61,268 bases of DNA, taken from the NCBI GenBank assembly GCA_902795355.1, contig CADBKZ010000015.1:1-61268 (forward strand), given 5' to 3'. Under the pieces are notes generated by a model, which was given only the letters and a program-made list of their open reading frames with translations, was not told the origin of the DNA and searched no databases. This document shows, piece after piece, positions 42,774 to 51,037 of this stretch; within the stretch, counting starts at the first letter, position 1, and every line of letters begins with the position of its first letter. The stretch is from an uncultured Ruminococcus sp. (GTDB taxonomy: Bacteria; Bacillota; Clostridia; Oscillospirales; CAG-272). Position numbers and translations under genes: made by a program.

Positions 42774-44969
42774 ATGGTATTCTCTCCCGCCGTTTTCATC
42801 AGGCCCGACCTTCCGTTCCGGCCGGAATATCGAACCGAAAACCCCGCGCCGCTGTTCCGCAAGCGGTTTTGCCTTGCCGCTCTTCCCCAAAGGGCAACGC
42901 TCCGCGTTTGCGCGCTCGGCTACGGCTATTGCTACCTCAACGGCGTTCCCGTGTCCCCCGACCGCTTCGCCGCCCCGTTCGGCGACTACCGCAAAACCCT
43001 TTGGTACCTGACCTACGACGCAACTCCCCTGCTCCGCGAGGGAGAAAACGTGCTGGCGGCGGCCTGCGGAAACGGCTGCTACAACGAAACGCTCCGTTCC
43101 TCTTGGAATTTCAACGCCGCCGAATGGCGCGATCTGCCAAAGATCATTCTCTCTCTGGAAGCGGACGGCGTTCCGGTTGCCGCAACCGACGGAACATGGA
43201 AATGCTCCCCCGAAAGCGCAACGGTTTACAACGACCTGCGCAGCGGCGAAACCTTTGACGCCCGACTTTATGAAAAAGATTGGGCGTCCCTTTCCTACGA
43301 CGACAGCCAATGGTCGTTCGCGGCTGTTGACCCCAATCCTCCGCATGGCGTGTTTCGGGAATGCATTTGCGAACCCGTTCGCGAGCACGAGATTTTTTCT
43401 CCGCAAAAGGTTGTTCAAACCGCGCCCGACCGCTTCGTGTTCGACATGGGTCAGAACCTCTCCGGCTACGTTCGCCTGCATGCGTGCGGCGAGCGAGGGC
43501 AGCGATTGACCGTTCGCCATGCCGAGCGGCTGCGGGCGGACGGATCGCTTGAATGGGATCACATGGAAAAATTTTACCCCGAAAGCGAGATTCAGACCGA
43601 CCGCTTTATCTGCTCGGGAGAACCGTTTGTGTGGTCGCCGCAGTTCACCTACCACGGGTTCCGTTATGTGGAAATCGAGGGCGTCCGCTCGGCGGAAGAG
43701 GTGGGCGTGGAGTCGGTATTTGTGCATCAGGCGGTCGCTCCGCGAACGGAGTTCCGCTGTTCGGACGATTTTTTGAACCGTTTGTTCCGCGCGGGGCAGA
43801 TCTCGTCGCTTTCCAACTTCTTCTATCTGGTTTCGGATTGCCCGTCCCGCGAAAAGCTGGGTTGGCTGAACGACGCGCATATGTCGGCCGAACAGTTTCT
43901 GACAAACTTCGAGGCCGAAAAGCTCCTGCGGAAATGGCTGACCGACATACACGACGCCATGCGCGAGGACGGCGCGCTCCCGGGAATTGTCCCTACGCCC
44001 GCTTGGGGCTACGAATGGGGCAACGGCCCGCTTTCGGACGGCGCGCTCTTTGAAATCCCCTATCGCATCTGGCTCCACACGCACAATGCGGAGCCTCTGC
44101 TCGCCTCGCTCCCCTACTTTGACCGCTACCTCGCCTACCTTGACGGCATGCGGGATTCGGACGGGTTCCTTTCGTTCGGGCTGGACGATTGGGCCGCGCC
44201 GGTTGGAACCCCGAAACTGCCAACCGGATTTCTCAACCTCTTTTTGGAGTACGGATTTGCCGAAATCGCCGCGCTGACGGCTTCGCATGCGGGAAAAGAC
44301 GAATCGCCCTATCGCGCCCGCGCCGCCCGAGCGCGCGAAAAGGCCATGCAAACGGGACTTGCTGAAAACGGGACCTGCGTATTCCCCTCGCAAACAGCGG
44401 TCGCGCTTCTGATCGACTACGGATTTTTCGATCGCCTTGAACCGCTGAAACAACAGCTGGCGCATCTGATCGAACAAGCGGATTTCCACCATGCCTGCGG
44501 AATCCTCGGAATGCGGCATTTGCCGGACGCGCTCGGACGCTGCGGCCTGCAGGAGCTGTTCTACCGCGTTCTGACCGTTCGGGGAGAACCGAGCTTCCGC
44601 GATTGGTTTGATCGGGGCGCCACAACGCTTTGGGAGCGATGGAACCCCGAAAGCGACCGCGGCGCGCATTCGAGAAACCACCATATGTATTCAAATGTGC
44701 TTTCATGGATGGTTAAAAACATTCTCGGCATTCGCCTGCAATTCGGTTCGGACGGCGCGGCGCGCTTTGCCGTTGACCCCTGTTTCTTCCGCGACCTCTC
44801 CTTTGCAGAAGGCTCATACCGGACGAGCAACGGAAGCGTTCGGGTGTGTTGGCGGCGGGAAGAGGGCGGAATCGGGATGGATCTTACCGTTTCCGGAAGT
44901 GTTACCACAACGGTGAACGGTCGCGTTTACGGCGCGGGACGTTATCAAATACGGAAAACCGATTTCTGA
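42774..44969 (+). CDS. alpha-L-rhamnosidase-like protein (GH78)
   Basis: 731 residues after AAAGGAG. Beta-sandwich domains at the N-terminus (with LGYGYCYLNG and FDMGQNLSGY near 225, a GH78 hallmark), then an alpha/alpha barrel with DCPSREKLGWLNDAH near 362, YEWGNGP and FGLDDWAAP near 420-480, and TTLWERWNP near 625. The acidic residues in these segments include the family's catalytic Glu. No signal peptide is visible, so it probably acts on imported rhamnosides in the cytoplasm. Single gene ended by the terminator at 44988. Confidence 0.9.
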   Translation: MVFSPAVFIRPDLPFRPEYRTENPAPLFRKRFCLAALPQRATLRVCALGYGYCYLNGVPVSPDRFAAPFGDYRKTLWYLTYDATPLLREGENVLAAACGNGCYNETLRSSWNFNAAEWRDLPKIILSLEADGVPVAATDGTWKCSPESATVYNDLRSGETFDARLYEKDWASLSYDDSQWSFAAVDPNPPHGVFRECICEPVREHEIFSPQKVVQTAPDRFVFDMGQNLSGYVRLHACGERGQRLTVRHAERLRADGSLEWDHMEKFYPESEIQTDRFICSGEPFVWSPQFTYHGFRYVEIEGVRSAEEVGVESVFVHQAVAPRTEFRCSDDFLNRLFRAGQISSLSNFFYLVSDCPSREKLGWLNDAHMSAEQFLTNFEAEKLLRKWLTDIHDAMREDGALPGIVPTPAWGYEWGNGPLSDGALFEIPYRIWLHTHNAEPLLASLPYFDRYLAYLDGMRDSDGFLSFGLDDWAAPVGTPKLPTGFLNLFLEYGFAEIAALTASHAGKDESPYRARAARAREKAMQTGLAENGTCVFPSQTAVALLIDYGFFDRLEPLKQQLAHLIEQADFHHACGILGMRHLPDALGRCGLQELFYRVLTVRGEPSFRDWFDRGATTLWERWNPESDRGAHSRNHHMYSNVLSWMVKNILGIRLQFGSDGAARFAVDPCFFRDLSFAEGSYRTSNGSVRVCWRREEGGIGMDLTVSGSVTTTVNGRVYGAGRYQIRKTDF

Positions 44970-44987
44970 AAACATTTTCAACAAAAC

Positions 44988-45029
44988 AAGCGGGCGCCAT
45001 GAAAAAATCATGGCGCCCGCTTTTTTTGT
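44988..45029. terminator. bidirectional intrinsic terminator
   Basis: A 15-bp perfect stem (AAGCGGGCGCCATGA), 5-base loop, then seven T, between the convergent rhamnosidase and small-protein genes. Confidence 0.93.
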
Positions 45030-45041
45030 TGCGTTTCGGGG

Positions 45042-45224
45042 TCAATCGTCGTCAGAGGAGCCGCCCCTGCCGTGCCAATACTCGTCGTGGTTGGAATTGC
45101 ATTGGTTGGCATGGTTGTCGTGATCCGGTTGATCCGCGCTGTTGTTCGGGTTATGTTGATTCGCGTAATTGTCCAATTGCGATTGCGAATGCGTATGCCC
45201 CGATACACCGCGGCCTTTACGCAT
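45042..45224 (-). CDS. small Asn/Gln/His-rich repeat protein
   Basis: 60 residues starting 8 bases after the stop of the sialidase-like gene, with only a weak ribosome site inside that gene, so translation may be coupled. Begins MRKGRGVSGHTHSQSQ and contains a twofold repeat: DNYANQHNPNN and DNHANQCNSN. Ends in GRGGSSDDD. Hydrophilic with no hydrophobic core, probably disordered. I recall unannotated small proteins with ANQ.NPNN repeats in many Bacillota; function unknown. It is AT-richer than neighbouring coding DNA. Confidence 0.65.
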   Translation of the reverse strand: MRKGRGVSGHTHSQSQLDNYANQHNPNNSADQPDHDNHANQCNSNHDEYWHGRGGSSDDD

Positions 45225-45232
45225 AATGAATT

Positions 45233-46471
45233 TCAAAGTTCCAAATCCCAATCGGTGTACAGCAGATTGGTTGTTGTTTTATCATTCTGATAATAAACCG
45301 TCGTCAGATGATACCGTTCCTGCCCCTGCTCCTGCGCGCGAAGAACGGTTGCGGGATAGCCGCAGTCGCCGTTCGGACCGATGCTGATTGGAAAAGGTTC
45401 TCTCCATGTCTCTCCGCCATCATCGCTCAAATAGCCGAACTCACCGCAAACGCGAGGGTGATCGGGAGCGCCGTTTCCCCTTTTTGCGCAGGTCATCAGA
45501 ACAACGTTCGGCTTCAATTCCAGCAAGTGGGGCGGAGATCCCGCGAGACGGGTATGGTCCAAAATTTTCCATGTTTTTCCATTATCATCCGAATTGCAAA
45601 CCCACACACAGAACCCCGTATAGCAAAGATCGCTGTGCTGTTGCTTTCCGTTCAGCACATTTTGCACCCGAATGGCAACAAGGAGTCGTCCGCTCGTTAA
45701 CTGAACGGCATGCGGCTCGCACAAAACAATTTCCTCGTTTGGCGTGCAATATGCCTGCGCATCGAGAATCGGTTCCATTCCGGACCACCGGATTCCGGTG
45801 ATATTTCCTTCGGAATCATAAGAAACGGTTGCGCGCTGCGCGCAGATCTGCGAGCCGTATCTGCCGGCATAATAAAGAGTCCCGTCCCGCAGCAACGCGG
45901 GGCCGTGCGGCGAGCTGACCGCCACTTTTTGCGGAACGCTCCATGTTTTTCCGTAATCGTTGGAATATTGAACATAGCTCCCGTTGAACCACGGCCTGTT
46001 TTTCCAAACCTGAACAATGGCGTCCGCGTTGCGCGGATCCGCTTCGTTGACTTTCCGTTTCCAGCCAACCCAAAGTTCTTCCTTTCCGTTCGTGTAAATA
46101 TCGCTGTTGTGCGTAAAATGGGTCAAAACCATTCTTCCGTTTCCGAGATATAGCAATCCGGTGTCGCGATGGTCAACAAACGCGCCGTTCTCCACACTGT
46201 GGTTAACAACTCGCTTTTCCCATTGGCCTGTTTTCAGATCCCTGCAAACATAGAGGCAGGTTTCACCGAACGGATCCACGTGATCCAGCCGGTTAGCGGA
46301 TGCGGCAACATAAATCGCTCCGGATTCATCCTGTACGGCGGTCGGCCAGCCGTGATATGCCAGAAGCAATTCCGAGGTATAGGATTCTCCGGTCTGCGCG
46401 TCACGGAACCGGACAGCGATTTTTTCTGTGGTTTTTTCAATCAACCCGTCTTTTACATTGGTAATCTTCAT
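45233..46471 (-). CDS. sialidase/BNR-repeat propeller protein
   Basis: 412 residues after AAGGAG. Asp boxes SNDYGKTW, SDDNGKTW and SDDGGETW mark a six-bladed propeller. The first Arg-triad motif of GH33 is not obvious, and the protein is more distant from the two sialidases at 33376 and 36175 than they are from each other, so substrate may differ. No signal peptide. Promoter at 46587, divergent from the Crp-type regulator gene. DNA is AT-richer than in the main operon, hinting at separate acquisition. Confidence 0.82.
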   Translation of the reverse strand: MKITNVKDGLIEKTTEKIAVRFRDAQTGESYTSELLLAYHGWPTAVQDESGAIYVAASANRLDHVDPFGETCLYVCRDLKTGQWEKRVVNHSVENGAFVDHRDTGLLYLGNGRMVLTHFTHNSDIYTNGKEELWVGWKRKVNEADPRNADAIVQVWKNRPWFNGSYVQYSNDYGKTWSVPQKVAVSSPHGPALLRDGTLYYAGRYGSQICAQRATVSYDSEGNITGIRWSGMEPILDAQAYCTPNEEIVLCEPHAVQLTSGRLLVAIRVQNVLNGKQQHSDLCYTGFCVWVCNSDDNGKTWKILDHTRLAGSPPHLLELKPNVVLMTCAKRGNGAPDHPRVCGEFGYLSDDGGETWREPFPISIGPNGDCGYPATVLRAQEQGQERYHLTTVYYQNDKTTTNLLYTDWDLEL

Positions 46472-46586
46472 GCCATCGCGCTCCTTTCTTACATACTGTC
46501 GTATACTTCGTTGACGGTTCCCAAGTACACGATAAAAGAGGAATGTTCTTTATCATTTCGTTGTAAATTCTTGTTTTCTTTAAGAT

Positions 46587-46614
46587 AGTATATCACCTTT
46601 TTTTGATCTGTCAA
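46587..46614 (-). promoter_or_regulatory. promoter of the sialidase-like gene
   Basis: Minus-strand TTGACA (46609-46614), 16 bases, TATACT (46587-46592). Leader of about 110 bases. Confidence 0.8.
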
Positions 46615-46684
46615 GAGTTTTTTGATAAATTTCAAAAAACAACCATTCTTTCCCGCATGTCTCCCATCTTTTTTCGGAAAACTA

Positions 46685-46713
46685 TTGACAAATCGGTTTA
46701 TCTCTGCTATAAT
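46685..46713 (+). promoter_or_regulatory. promoter of the Crp-type regulator gene
   Basis: Perfect TTGACA (46685-46690), 17 bases, TATAAT (46708-46713), 31 bases before the start. Confidence 0.93.
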
Positions 46714-46743
46714 TGTATCAAATGGGACAATTCGGAGAGGATT

Positions 46744-47406
46744 ATGGAAGAGCAAACCTTCAAAAAAATACGGTCACAACCCTTTTTGCGGGGGGTGGAC
46801 GAGCCGCTCCTGCGCCGCGTTTGCAACGGCGACGGCGCGTTTGTCCGCTCGTATCGGGCAGGGGACATCATCCGATCGCCCGCGGAGACCTCGGCCATGG
46901 CCGGCATCGTTCTTTCTGGCCGCGCGGCCGTCACCACGCGCGATCCCGCCCGATCGGTGCTTCTGCGCTATCTCGGCGCGGGCGACCCGTTCGGCATTGC
47001 GAATCTCTTCTGCTCCGAACCGTTCGTCAGTCTGATCCGCGCCGCGTCGCCCTGCTCCTGCCTCTTTCTGACCGAGGACGCCGTTCGCGTTCTGCTGGGG
47101 GAAAGCCCCGCCTTCCGCGAAACCTACATCGGGTTTCTCGGCGGCCGCATCCGCTTTCTCAACCGCAAGATCGGCTACCTGACCGCCGGCAGTGCCGAAC
47201 GCCGGATGGCTCTCTACCTCTCGTCGCTCGGCGCGGGGGAAGTCCGCCTGCCGCTCTCGCTCTCCGCACTCTCGGAACTGCTCGACGTCGGTCGCGCGTC
47301 GCTCTACCGCGCCCTTGACCGACTGACAGCCGACGGCTACCTCGTCCGTAACGGCCGGAATCTGACCGTTCCCGACCCCGAAGCGTTGCTCCGCGCCTAT
47401 CTCTGA
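46744..47406 (+). CDS. Crp/Fnr-family transcriptional regulator
   Basis: 220 residues from the ATG at 46744 (GGAGAGG upstream). Cyclic-nucleotide-binding-like beta roll about 15-130 and a Crp-type helix-turn-helix about 165-205 (LSALSELLDVGRASLYRALDRL). The N-terminal Cys cluster of FNR is absent, and I do not see the Arg/Ser pair typical of cAMP binding. It precedes an ABC importer operon on the same strand, which it probably controls. Confidence 0.9.
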   Translation: MEEQTFKKIRSQPFLRGVDEPLLRRVCNGDGAFVRSYRAGDIIRSPAETSAMAGIVLSGRAAVTTRDPARSVLLRYLGAGDPFGIANLFCSEPFVSLIRAASPCSCLFLTEDAVRVLLGESPAFRETYIGFLGGRIRFLNRKIGYLTAGSAERRMALYLSSLGAGEVRLPLSLSALSELLDVGRASLYRALDRLTADGYLVRNGRNLTVPDPEALLRAYL

Positions 47407-47445
47407 ATCTGCCCCAAAAACACACAAACCGGAAAGGAAACTGCC

Positions 47446-48510
47446 ATGAAAATCCGTATTTTCTCGCTCGTCTGCATTGCCGTCCTGCTCTTCTCTCTCG
47501 TTGCCTGCGGCAACAAAACCGCCTCGCCGACCGAAACCTCGTCCGCCGCGCCCGAAACAACCGCCGGCGGCGAACCCGCTCAAACGCCCCGCACGCCCGT
47601 CGACGTGAAAATTTACACCCTCAACGGCACCACGGGCTTCGGCATGGCCAAGCTGATGGAAGAGGTTGCCAACGGCGAAATCACTTCCGACCGCTACTCC
47701 ATCGAGGTGAAAACCGACGCCACCAACGACGTTCTTCCCGCGCTGCGCATCGGCTCGGTTGACATTGCCGCCCTGCCCACCAACGCTGCTTCCACGGTCT
47801 ATAACAAAACCAACGGCGGCGTAAAAATCCTCGCCGTCAACACGCTCGGCTGCCTCTACCTCGTCACCACGGACGGCTCCGCCGTTTCCTCGCTTGCCGA
47901 TCTGGATGGCAAAACCGTTTGCGTTCCCGCGCAGAACCCCACCTTCCTCTTTACCCACCTGCTCCAAGCCAACGGCCTTTCCGGCAAAGTGACCGTGGAT
48001 TCCACAAGCTATGCCGCCCCCGCCGACCTGCGCGACGCGGTTGCCGCGGGTACGGTTGCCGTTGCCGTTCTTCCCGAACCCATGGTGACAATGGCGAAAG
48101 CCGCGGCCGCCAAAGCCGGAAAAACGGTGAACGTTGCGCTGGATCTGACCGCCGAATGGGATAAAATTCCGAACGAGGCGGGAACTCTTGTTCAAGGCTG
48201 TGTGGTCGTTCGCACCGCGTTTCTGGAAGCGCACCCCGAATCGGTCGCCGATTTTCTGACGCGCTATCAAGCCTCGGTCGGATACGTCAACACCAACACC
48301 GAGGAAGCCGCCGCGCTGATTGCGAAACACGGGATTTTTGCCAACGAAGCGGTTGCCAAAACCGCCATTCCGAAATGCAACATTGCGTATCTCGGCGGCG
48401 CGGAGATGAAAACCGCCATGCAGACCTACCTGAACATTCTGCTCGGAGTCAACCCCAATTCCATTGGCGGGAAACTCCCCGCGGATGATTTCTATTATCT
48501 CGGAAAATGA
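47446..48510 (+). CDS. ABC importer substrate-binding lipoprotein (NMT1/SsuA-like)
   Basis: 354 residues after AAAGGAA. Lipobox LVAC at the end of a clear signal segment, a Thr/Ala-rich linker, then a periplasmic-binding-protein fold like the NitT/TauT/SsuA group (KLMEEVANGEI, ALRIGSVDIAALPTNAAS, LADLDGKTVCVPAQNP). Substrates in this group include sulfonates and thiamine precursors; the sequence does not decide. The permease gene overlaps its end by 4 bases. Confidence 0.88.
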   Translation: MKIRIFSLVCIAVLLFSLVACGNKTASPTETSSAAPETTAGGEPAQTPRTPVDVKIYTLNGTTGFGMAKLMEEVANGEITSDRYSIEVKTDATNDVLPALRIGSVDIAALPTNAASTVYNKTNGGVKILAVNTLGCLYLVTTDGSAVSSLADLDGKTVCVPAQNPTFLFTHLLQANGLSGKVTVDSTSYAAPADLRDAVAAGTVAVAVLPEPMVTMAKAAAAKAGKTVNVALDLTAEWDKIPNEAGTLVQGCVVVRTAFLEAHPESVADFLTRYQASVGYVNTNTEEAAALIAKHGIFANEAVAKTAIPKCNIAYLGGAEMKTAMQTYLNILLGVNPNSIGGKLPADDFYYLGK

Positions 48511-49274
48511 ACGCGTCCGTCAAGCTCCCCCGCACGGCGCGCGTCCTGCTCGTTGCCGCCTTCTGGCTGGGCGTTTGGGCGTTTGCCGCGTGGCGGGTCG
48601 GGCTTTCGCTCCTGCTCCCCTCGCCCGCCTTGGTTGCAAAAACGCTTTGGGGAATGCTCGGAACGGCGGTGTTCTACCAAACGGTCGGTCGGTCGCTTCT
48701 GAACGTGACGGCGGGCATTCTGTTTGCCGTTGCGGTCGGCGTTCTTCTGGCCGCCGTCTGTCGGCGCGTCCGCTTCCTGCGGGAGCTGATCCTGCCGCTG
48801 ATAACGGTGGTCAAAGCCACCCCCGTGGCCTCGTTCATCGTTCTGGCGTTGATCTGGGTGGGCGCGCCGCGCGTACCCGCGCTGATTACGGTTCTGATCG
48901 TTCTGCCCGTGGTTTGGACGAACGTGGATGAAGGCCTTTCCAAAATCGACCCGCAGCTCCGCGAGGTCGCCGTCGTTTACCGGATGCCCTATTGGCGGCG
49001 CGTCCGTCTGTTGGTGTTCCCGTCGGTTCGTCCCTATTTTCTCGCGGCCTGCCGCACCTCGTTGGGGCTGGCTTGGAAAGCGGGCATCGCCGCCGAAATC
49101 ATCGCGCGCCCGCGCATGAGCATCGGCACCGCGATCAACGACGCGCGCCAATACCTGCTGACCGAGGAAATGTTTGCTTGGACATTCGTGGTGATCCTGC
49201 TCTCGCTTTTGATCGAGCTTGGCTTTACCGCGCTGTTCGACCGTTTCGGAACGGGAAAGGGGGATCCCGCATGA
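48507..49274 (+). CDS. ABC importer permease
   Basis: 255 residues; ATGA overlap with the binding protein. About six membrane segments and the EAA-type loop (DPQLREVAVVYRMPYWRRV) that contacts the ATPase. Member of the SsuC/TauC-like family. Overlaps the ATPase gene by 4 bases. Confidence 0.9.
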   Translation: MNASVKLPRTARVLLVAAFWLGVWAFAAWRVGLSLLLPSPALVAKTLWGMLGTAVFYQTVGRSLLNVTAGILFAVAVGVLLAAVCRRVRFLRELILPLITVVKATPVASFIVLALIWVGAPRVPALITVLIVLPVVWTNVDEGLSKIDPQLREVAVVYRMPYWRRVRLLVFPSVRPYFLAACRTSLGLAWKAGIAAEIIARPRMSIGTAINDARQYLLTEEMFAWTFVVILLSLLIELGFTALFDRFGTGKGDPA

Positions 49275-49855
49275 TCAAATTGGATCGCGTCGTCTTTTCC
49301 TACGGCGAAAAGCGCGTTCTGGACGGTTTTTCCATGACCGCGCAAAGCGGCGAATTGTTGGCCGTTATGGGGCCCTCGGGCTGCGGGAAAAGCACCCTGC
49401 TCCACCTGCTTGCGGGGCTTCGCGCGCCGCAGAGCGGGACGCTGACCGTGGACGAACGCCTGCCCGTATATGTGTTTCAGGAGCCTCGCCTGTTCCCTTG
49501 GCTGACCGTAACGGAAAACATTCTCGCCGTTCTGCCGAAAGGCGCGCCCGAGGACAGAATTGCCGATTCGCTCGCCTTGGTGGGGCTTTCTGCCGAAGGG
49601 TCCGCCCTGCCGTCGTCGCTCTCGGGGGGCATGAAATCGCGCGCCTCGCTGGCTCGCGCGCTCGCTTACGGCGCGGTCGTTGGCAGTTCGCTCTACCTCT
49701 TGGACGAACCCTTTTCCGCGTTGGACGAACCCCTGCGGAAATCGCTCTGCTCGGCGCTCAAAGACCGCTTCCGCGCGTCAGGCGCGACCGCCCTTTTGGT
49801 TACGCACGACCCCGACGAAGCCGCCGCGTTTGCCGATCGGGTGGTTCGGATGTAG
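49271..49855 (+). CDS. ABC importer ATPase
   Basis: 194 residues; starts in an ATGA overlap. Walker A GPSGCGKST, Q-loop VFQEPRLFPW, signature LSGGMKSRASLARAL, Walker B LYLLDEPFSALD, and switch His in VTHDPDEA. Somewhat short for the family (usually 230-260), ending soon after the switch. Completes the importer. Confidence 0.93.
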   Translation: MIKLDRVVFSYGEKRVLDGFSMTAQSGELLAVMGPSGCGKSTLLHLLAGLRAPQSGTLTVDERLPVYVFQEPRLFPWLTVTENILAVLPKGAPEDRIADSLALVGLSAEGSALPSSLSGGMKSRASLARALAYGAVVGSSLYLLDEPFSALDEPLRKSLCSALKDRFRASGATALLVTHDPDEAAAFADRVVRM

Positions 49856-49883
49856 GAGAGGATGAAAAAATGCTATAAGATCC

Positions 49884-49925
49884 TGTAAGAGGGGGACTTT
49901 TTCTCGAAAAAGTCCCCCTCTTACA
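49884..49925. repeat. long purine-arm hairpin, family member C
   Basis: Perfect inverted repeat with left arm TGTAAGAGGGGGACTTTTT and a CTCG loop, 28 bases after the ATPase gene; no T run follows. Same architecture as at 13627 and 18813. Confidence 0.8.
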
Positions 49926-50056
49926 TTGTCCTCTCCCGCCAAAAGCGGACGCAAAGGATTATGATTTCACAATTGCGTTGCCGCATCACAAGTCCACGCC
50001 CTGCATACGGCGATGCGCACGGGCTTTCCGAATCCACTTTCAATATCTCCCACCAC

Positions 50057-50093
50057 AAAAGGGCGGTTGCTTTTGCAACCGCCCTTTTGTTTT
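50057..50093. terminator. bidirectional intrinsic terminator
   Basis: A 14-bp stem (AAAAGGGCGGTTGC) with TTTT loop, followed by GTTTTTG. Between the importer operon and the convergent four-helix-bundle gene. The stretch 49926-50056 shows nothing recognisable. Confidence 0.85.
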
Positions 50094-50151
50094 TGTATAA
50101 AGCCTATTTTTAAGGATCGAAAAACACGGAAAACAATGGGACTCTTCTTTT

Positions 50152-50520
50152 TCAATCTTTTCCGCGATTGTTTTTAGCCGTTCGACATGATGCAATCAGC
50201 AGAACACGAATCGATGTGCATTGATCGTTCAAAACCTTGTAATCGGAATCATTGATATATCCCGTTCGGTGAAGCAATTCAAGCCAATATCCGGTTTCAC
50301 TCGCTTCTTTAAGAGCTATCTCGAGTTTTGAAATAAAGTCTTTTGTTCCTTGTGCATAGTTGGCTTCATAAATATTTGCGCCAATGGATGTACCGGAGCG
50401 CCCGATTTGATTTGATATAACAGATTCATGTCTGGATTTCAGTTCTTTGACAAGGTTTATAATTTGGACAGAAAAAGACATGGATAAATCACGAAGTTTG
50501 GATTCAGACATTTCTTTCAC
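50152..50520 (-). CDS. four-helix-bundle protein (S23 / 23S rRNA intervening-sequence protein family)
   Basis: 122 residues. Four amphipathic helices with the family-typical SNQIGRSGTSIGANIYEA segment near 37-56 and KLEIALKEASETGYWLELL near 65-85. Related proteins occur in 23S rRNA intervening sequences and as Avd in diversity-generating retroelements, but most, like this one, stand alone with no known function. The gene is much AT-richer than its surroundings, a sign of transfer. The palindrome array at 50537 lies directly upstream. Confidence 0.9.
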   Translation of the reverse strand: MKEMSESKLRDLSMSFSVQIINLVKELKSRHESVISNQIGRSGTSIGANIYEANYAQGTKDFISKLEIALKEASETGYWLELLHRTGYINDSDYKVLNDQCTSIRVLLIASCRTAKNNRGKD

Positions 50521-50536
50521 CCCCTAATTATTAAAG

Positions 50537-50734
50537 CGATGCGCCATAAGCGCAAGTGATGTTACGGCTACGCCGTAGTGATGTTGTTCGCCCGCGCTCA
50601 CAGTGATGTTTTTGCCGCAAGCGGCAAAAACGATGTGACGTGTTCCTTTTCACTTGCCGAAGGCAAACATCACGCGCGAAGCGCGCATCACATCCAAAGG
50701 ACACATCACGTTCCGCGCAAGCGGAACACATCGT
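50537..50734. repeat. array of about seven palindromes punctuated by GTGATG/CATCAC
   Basis: Stem-loops include TACGGC-TAC-GCCGTA, GTTTTTGCCGC-AA-GCGGC (arm continues AAAAAC), TTGCC-GAA-GGCAA, CGCGC-GAA-GCGCG and GTTCCGC-GCAA-GCGGAAC, plus two weaker ones. Each is bounded by a short constant word: GTGATGT for those at 50557-50620 and ACATCAC for those at 50668-50731, so the array has an inverted layout as a whole. It occupies the region upstream of the four-helix-bundle gene and has no credible protein. Confidence 0.75.
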
Positions 50735-50775
50735 TCAAAAAATCCTCTTTTGATAGACAAAAGAGGATTTTTTGA

Positions 50776-50861
50776 TGGTGGGAGATGGTGGATTCGGACC
50801 ACCGAAGCTAAACAGCAACAGATTTACAGTCTGCCCCCTTTGGCCACTCGGGAAATCTCCC
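50776..50861 (-). tRNA. tRNA-Tyr (anticodon GUA)
   Basis: 86 bases with a type II long variable arm. Acceptor GGGAGAT pairs with ATCTCCC; anticodon loop CTGTAAA carries GTA; T-arm GGTTCGAATCC-like (GGTCCGAATCC); CCA is encoded. Second in a tRNA-Thr/tRNA-Tyr transcript. Confidence 0.95.
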
Positions 50862-50891
50862 ATATTCAGAGTCCACGCGGCGTGAACTCTT

Positions 50892-50966
50892 TGGAGCTGG
50901 TGATCGGAGTCGAACCAACAACCTGCTGATTACAAATCAGCTGCTCTGCCATTGAGCCACACCAGC
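50892..50966 (-). tRNA. tRNA-Thr (anticodon UGU)
   Basis: 75 bases: acceptor GCTGGTG/CACCAGC, anticodon loop TTTGTAA with TGT, GGTTCGACTCC T-arm and encoded CCA. First gene after the promoter at 51009; tRNA-Tyr follows 30 bases later. Confidence 0.95.
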
Positions 50967-51008
50967 GAACTGCGTCCGCTTGCGATTCTCGCGTTTCGGA
51001 ACGCAGTT

Positions 51009-51037
51009 ATTATACCACATCGGGCACTGTTTGTCAA
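51009..51037 (-). promoter_or_regulatory. promoter of the tRNA-Thr/Tyr unit
   Basis: Minus-strand TTGACA (51032-51037), 17-base spacer ending in TGTGG (extended -10), TATAAT (51009-51014). The -35 box overlaps the stop codon of the endonuclease III gene. Confidence 0.93.

Noticed and set aside
42648..44684. 678-codon minus-strand frame antisense to the rhamnosidase
   Set aside because: Shadow frame; the plus strand carries GH78 motifs.
50152..50734. Diversity-generating retroelement
   Set aside because: Only the four-helix-bundle protein fits; no reverse transcriptase, template/variable repeat pair or target gene is present.
50654..50929. 91-codon plus-strand frame with GGRWWIRTTE
   Set aside because: It reads the antisense of tRNA-Tyr, a familiar artefact of automated annotation.
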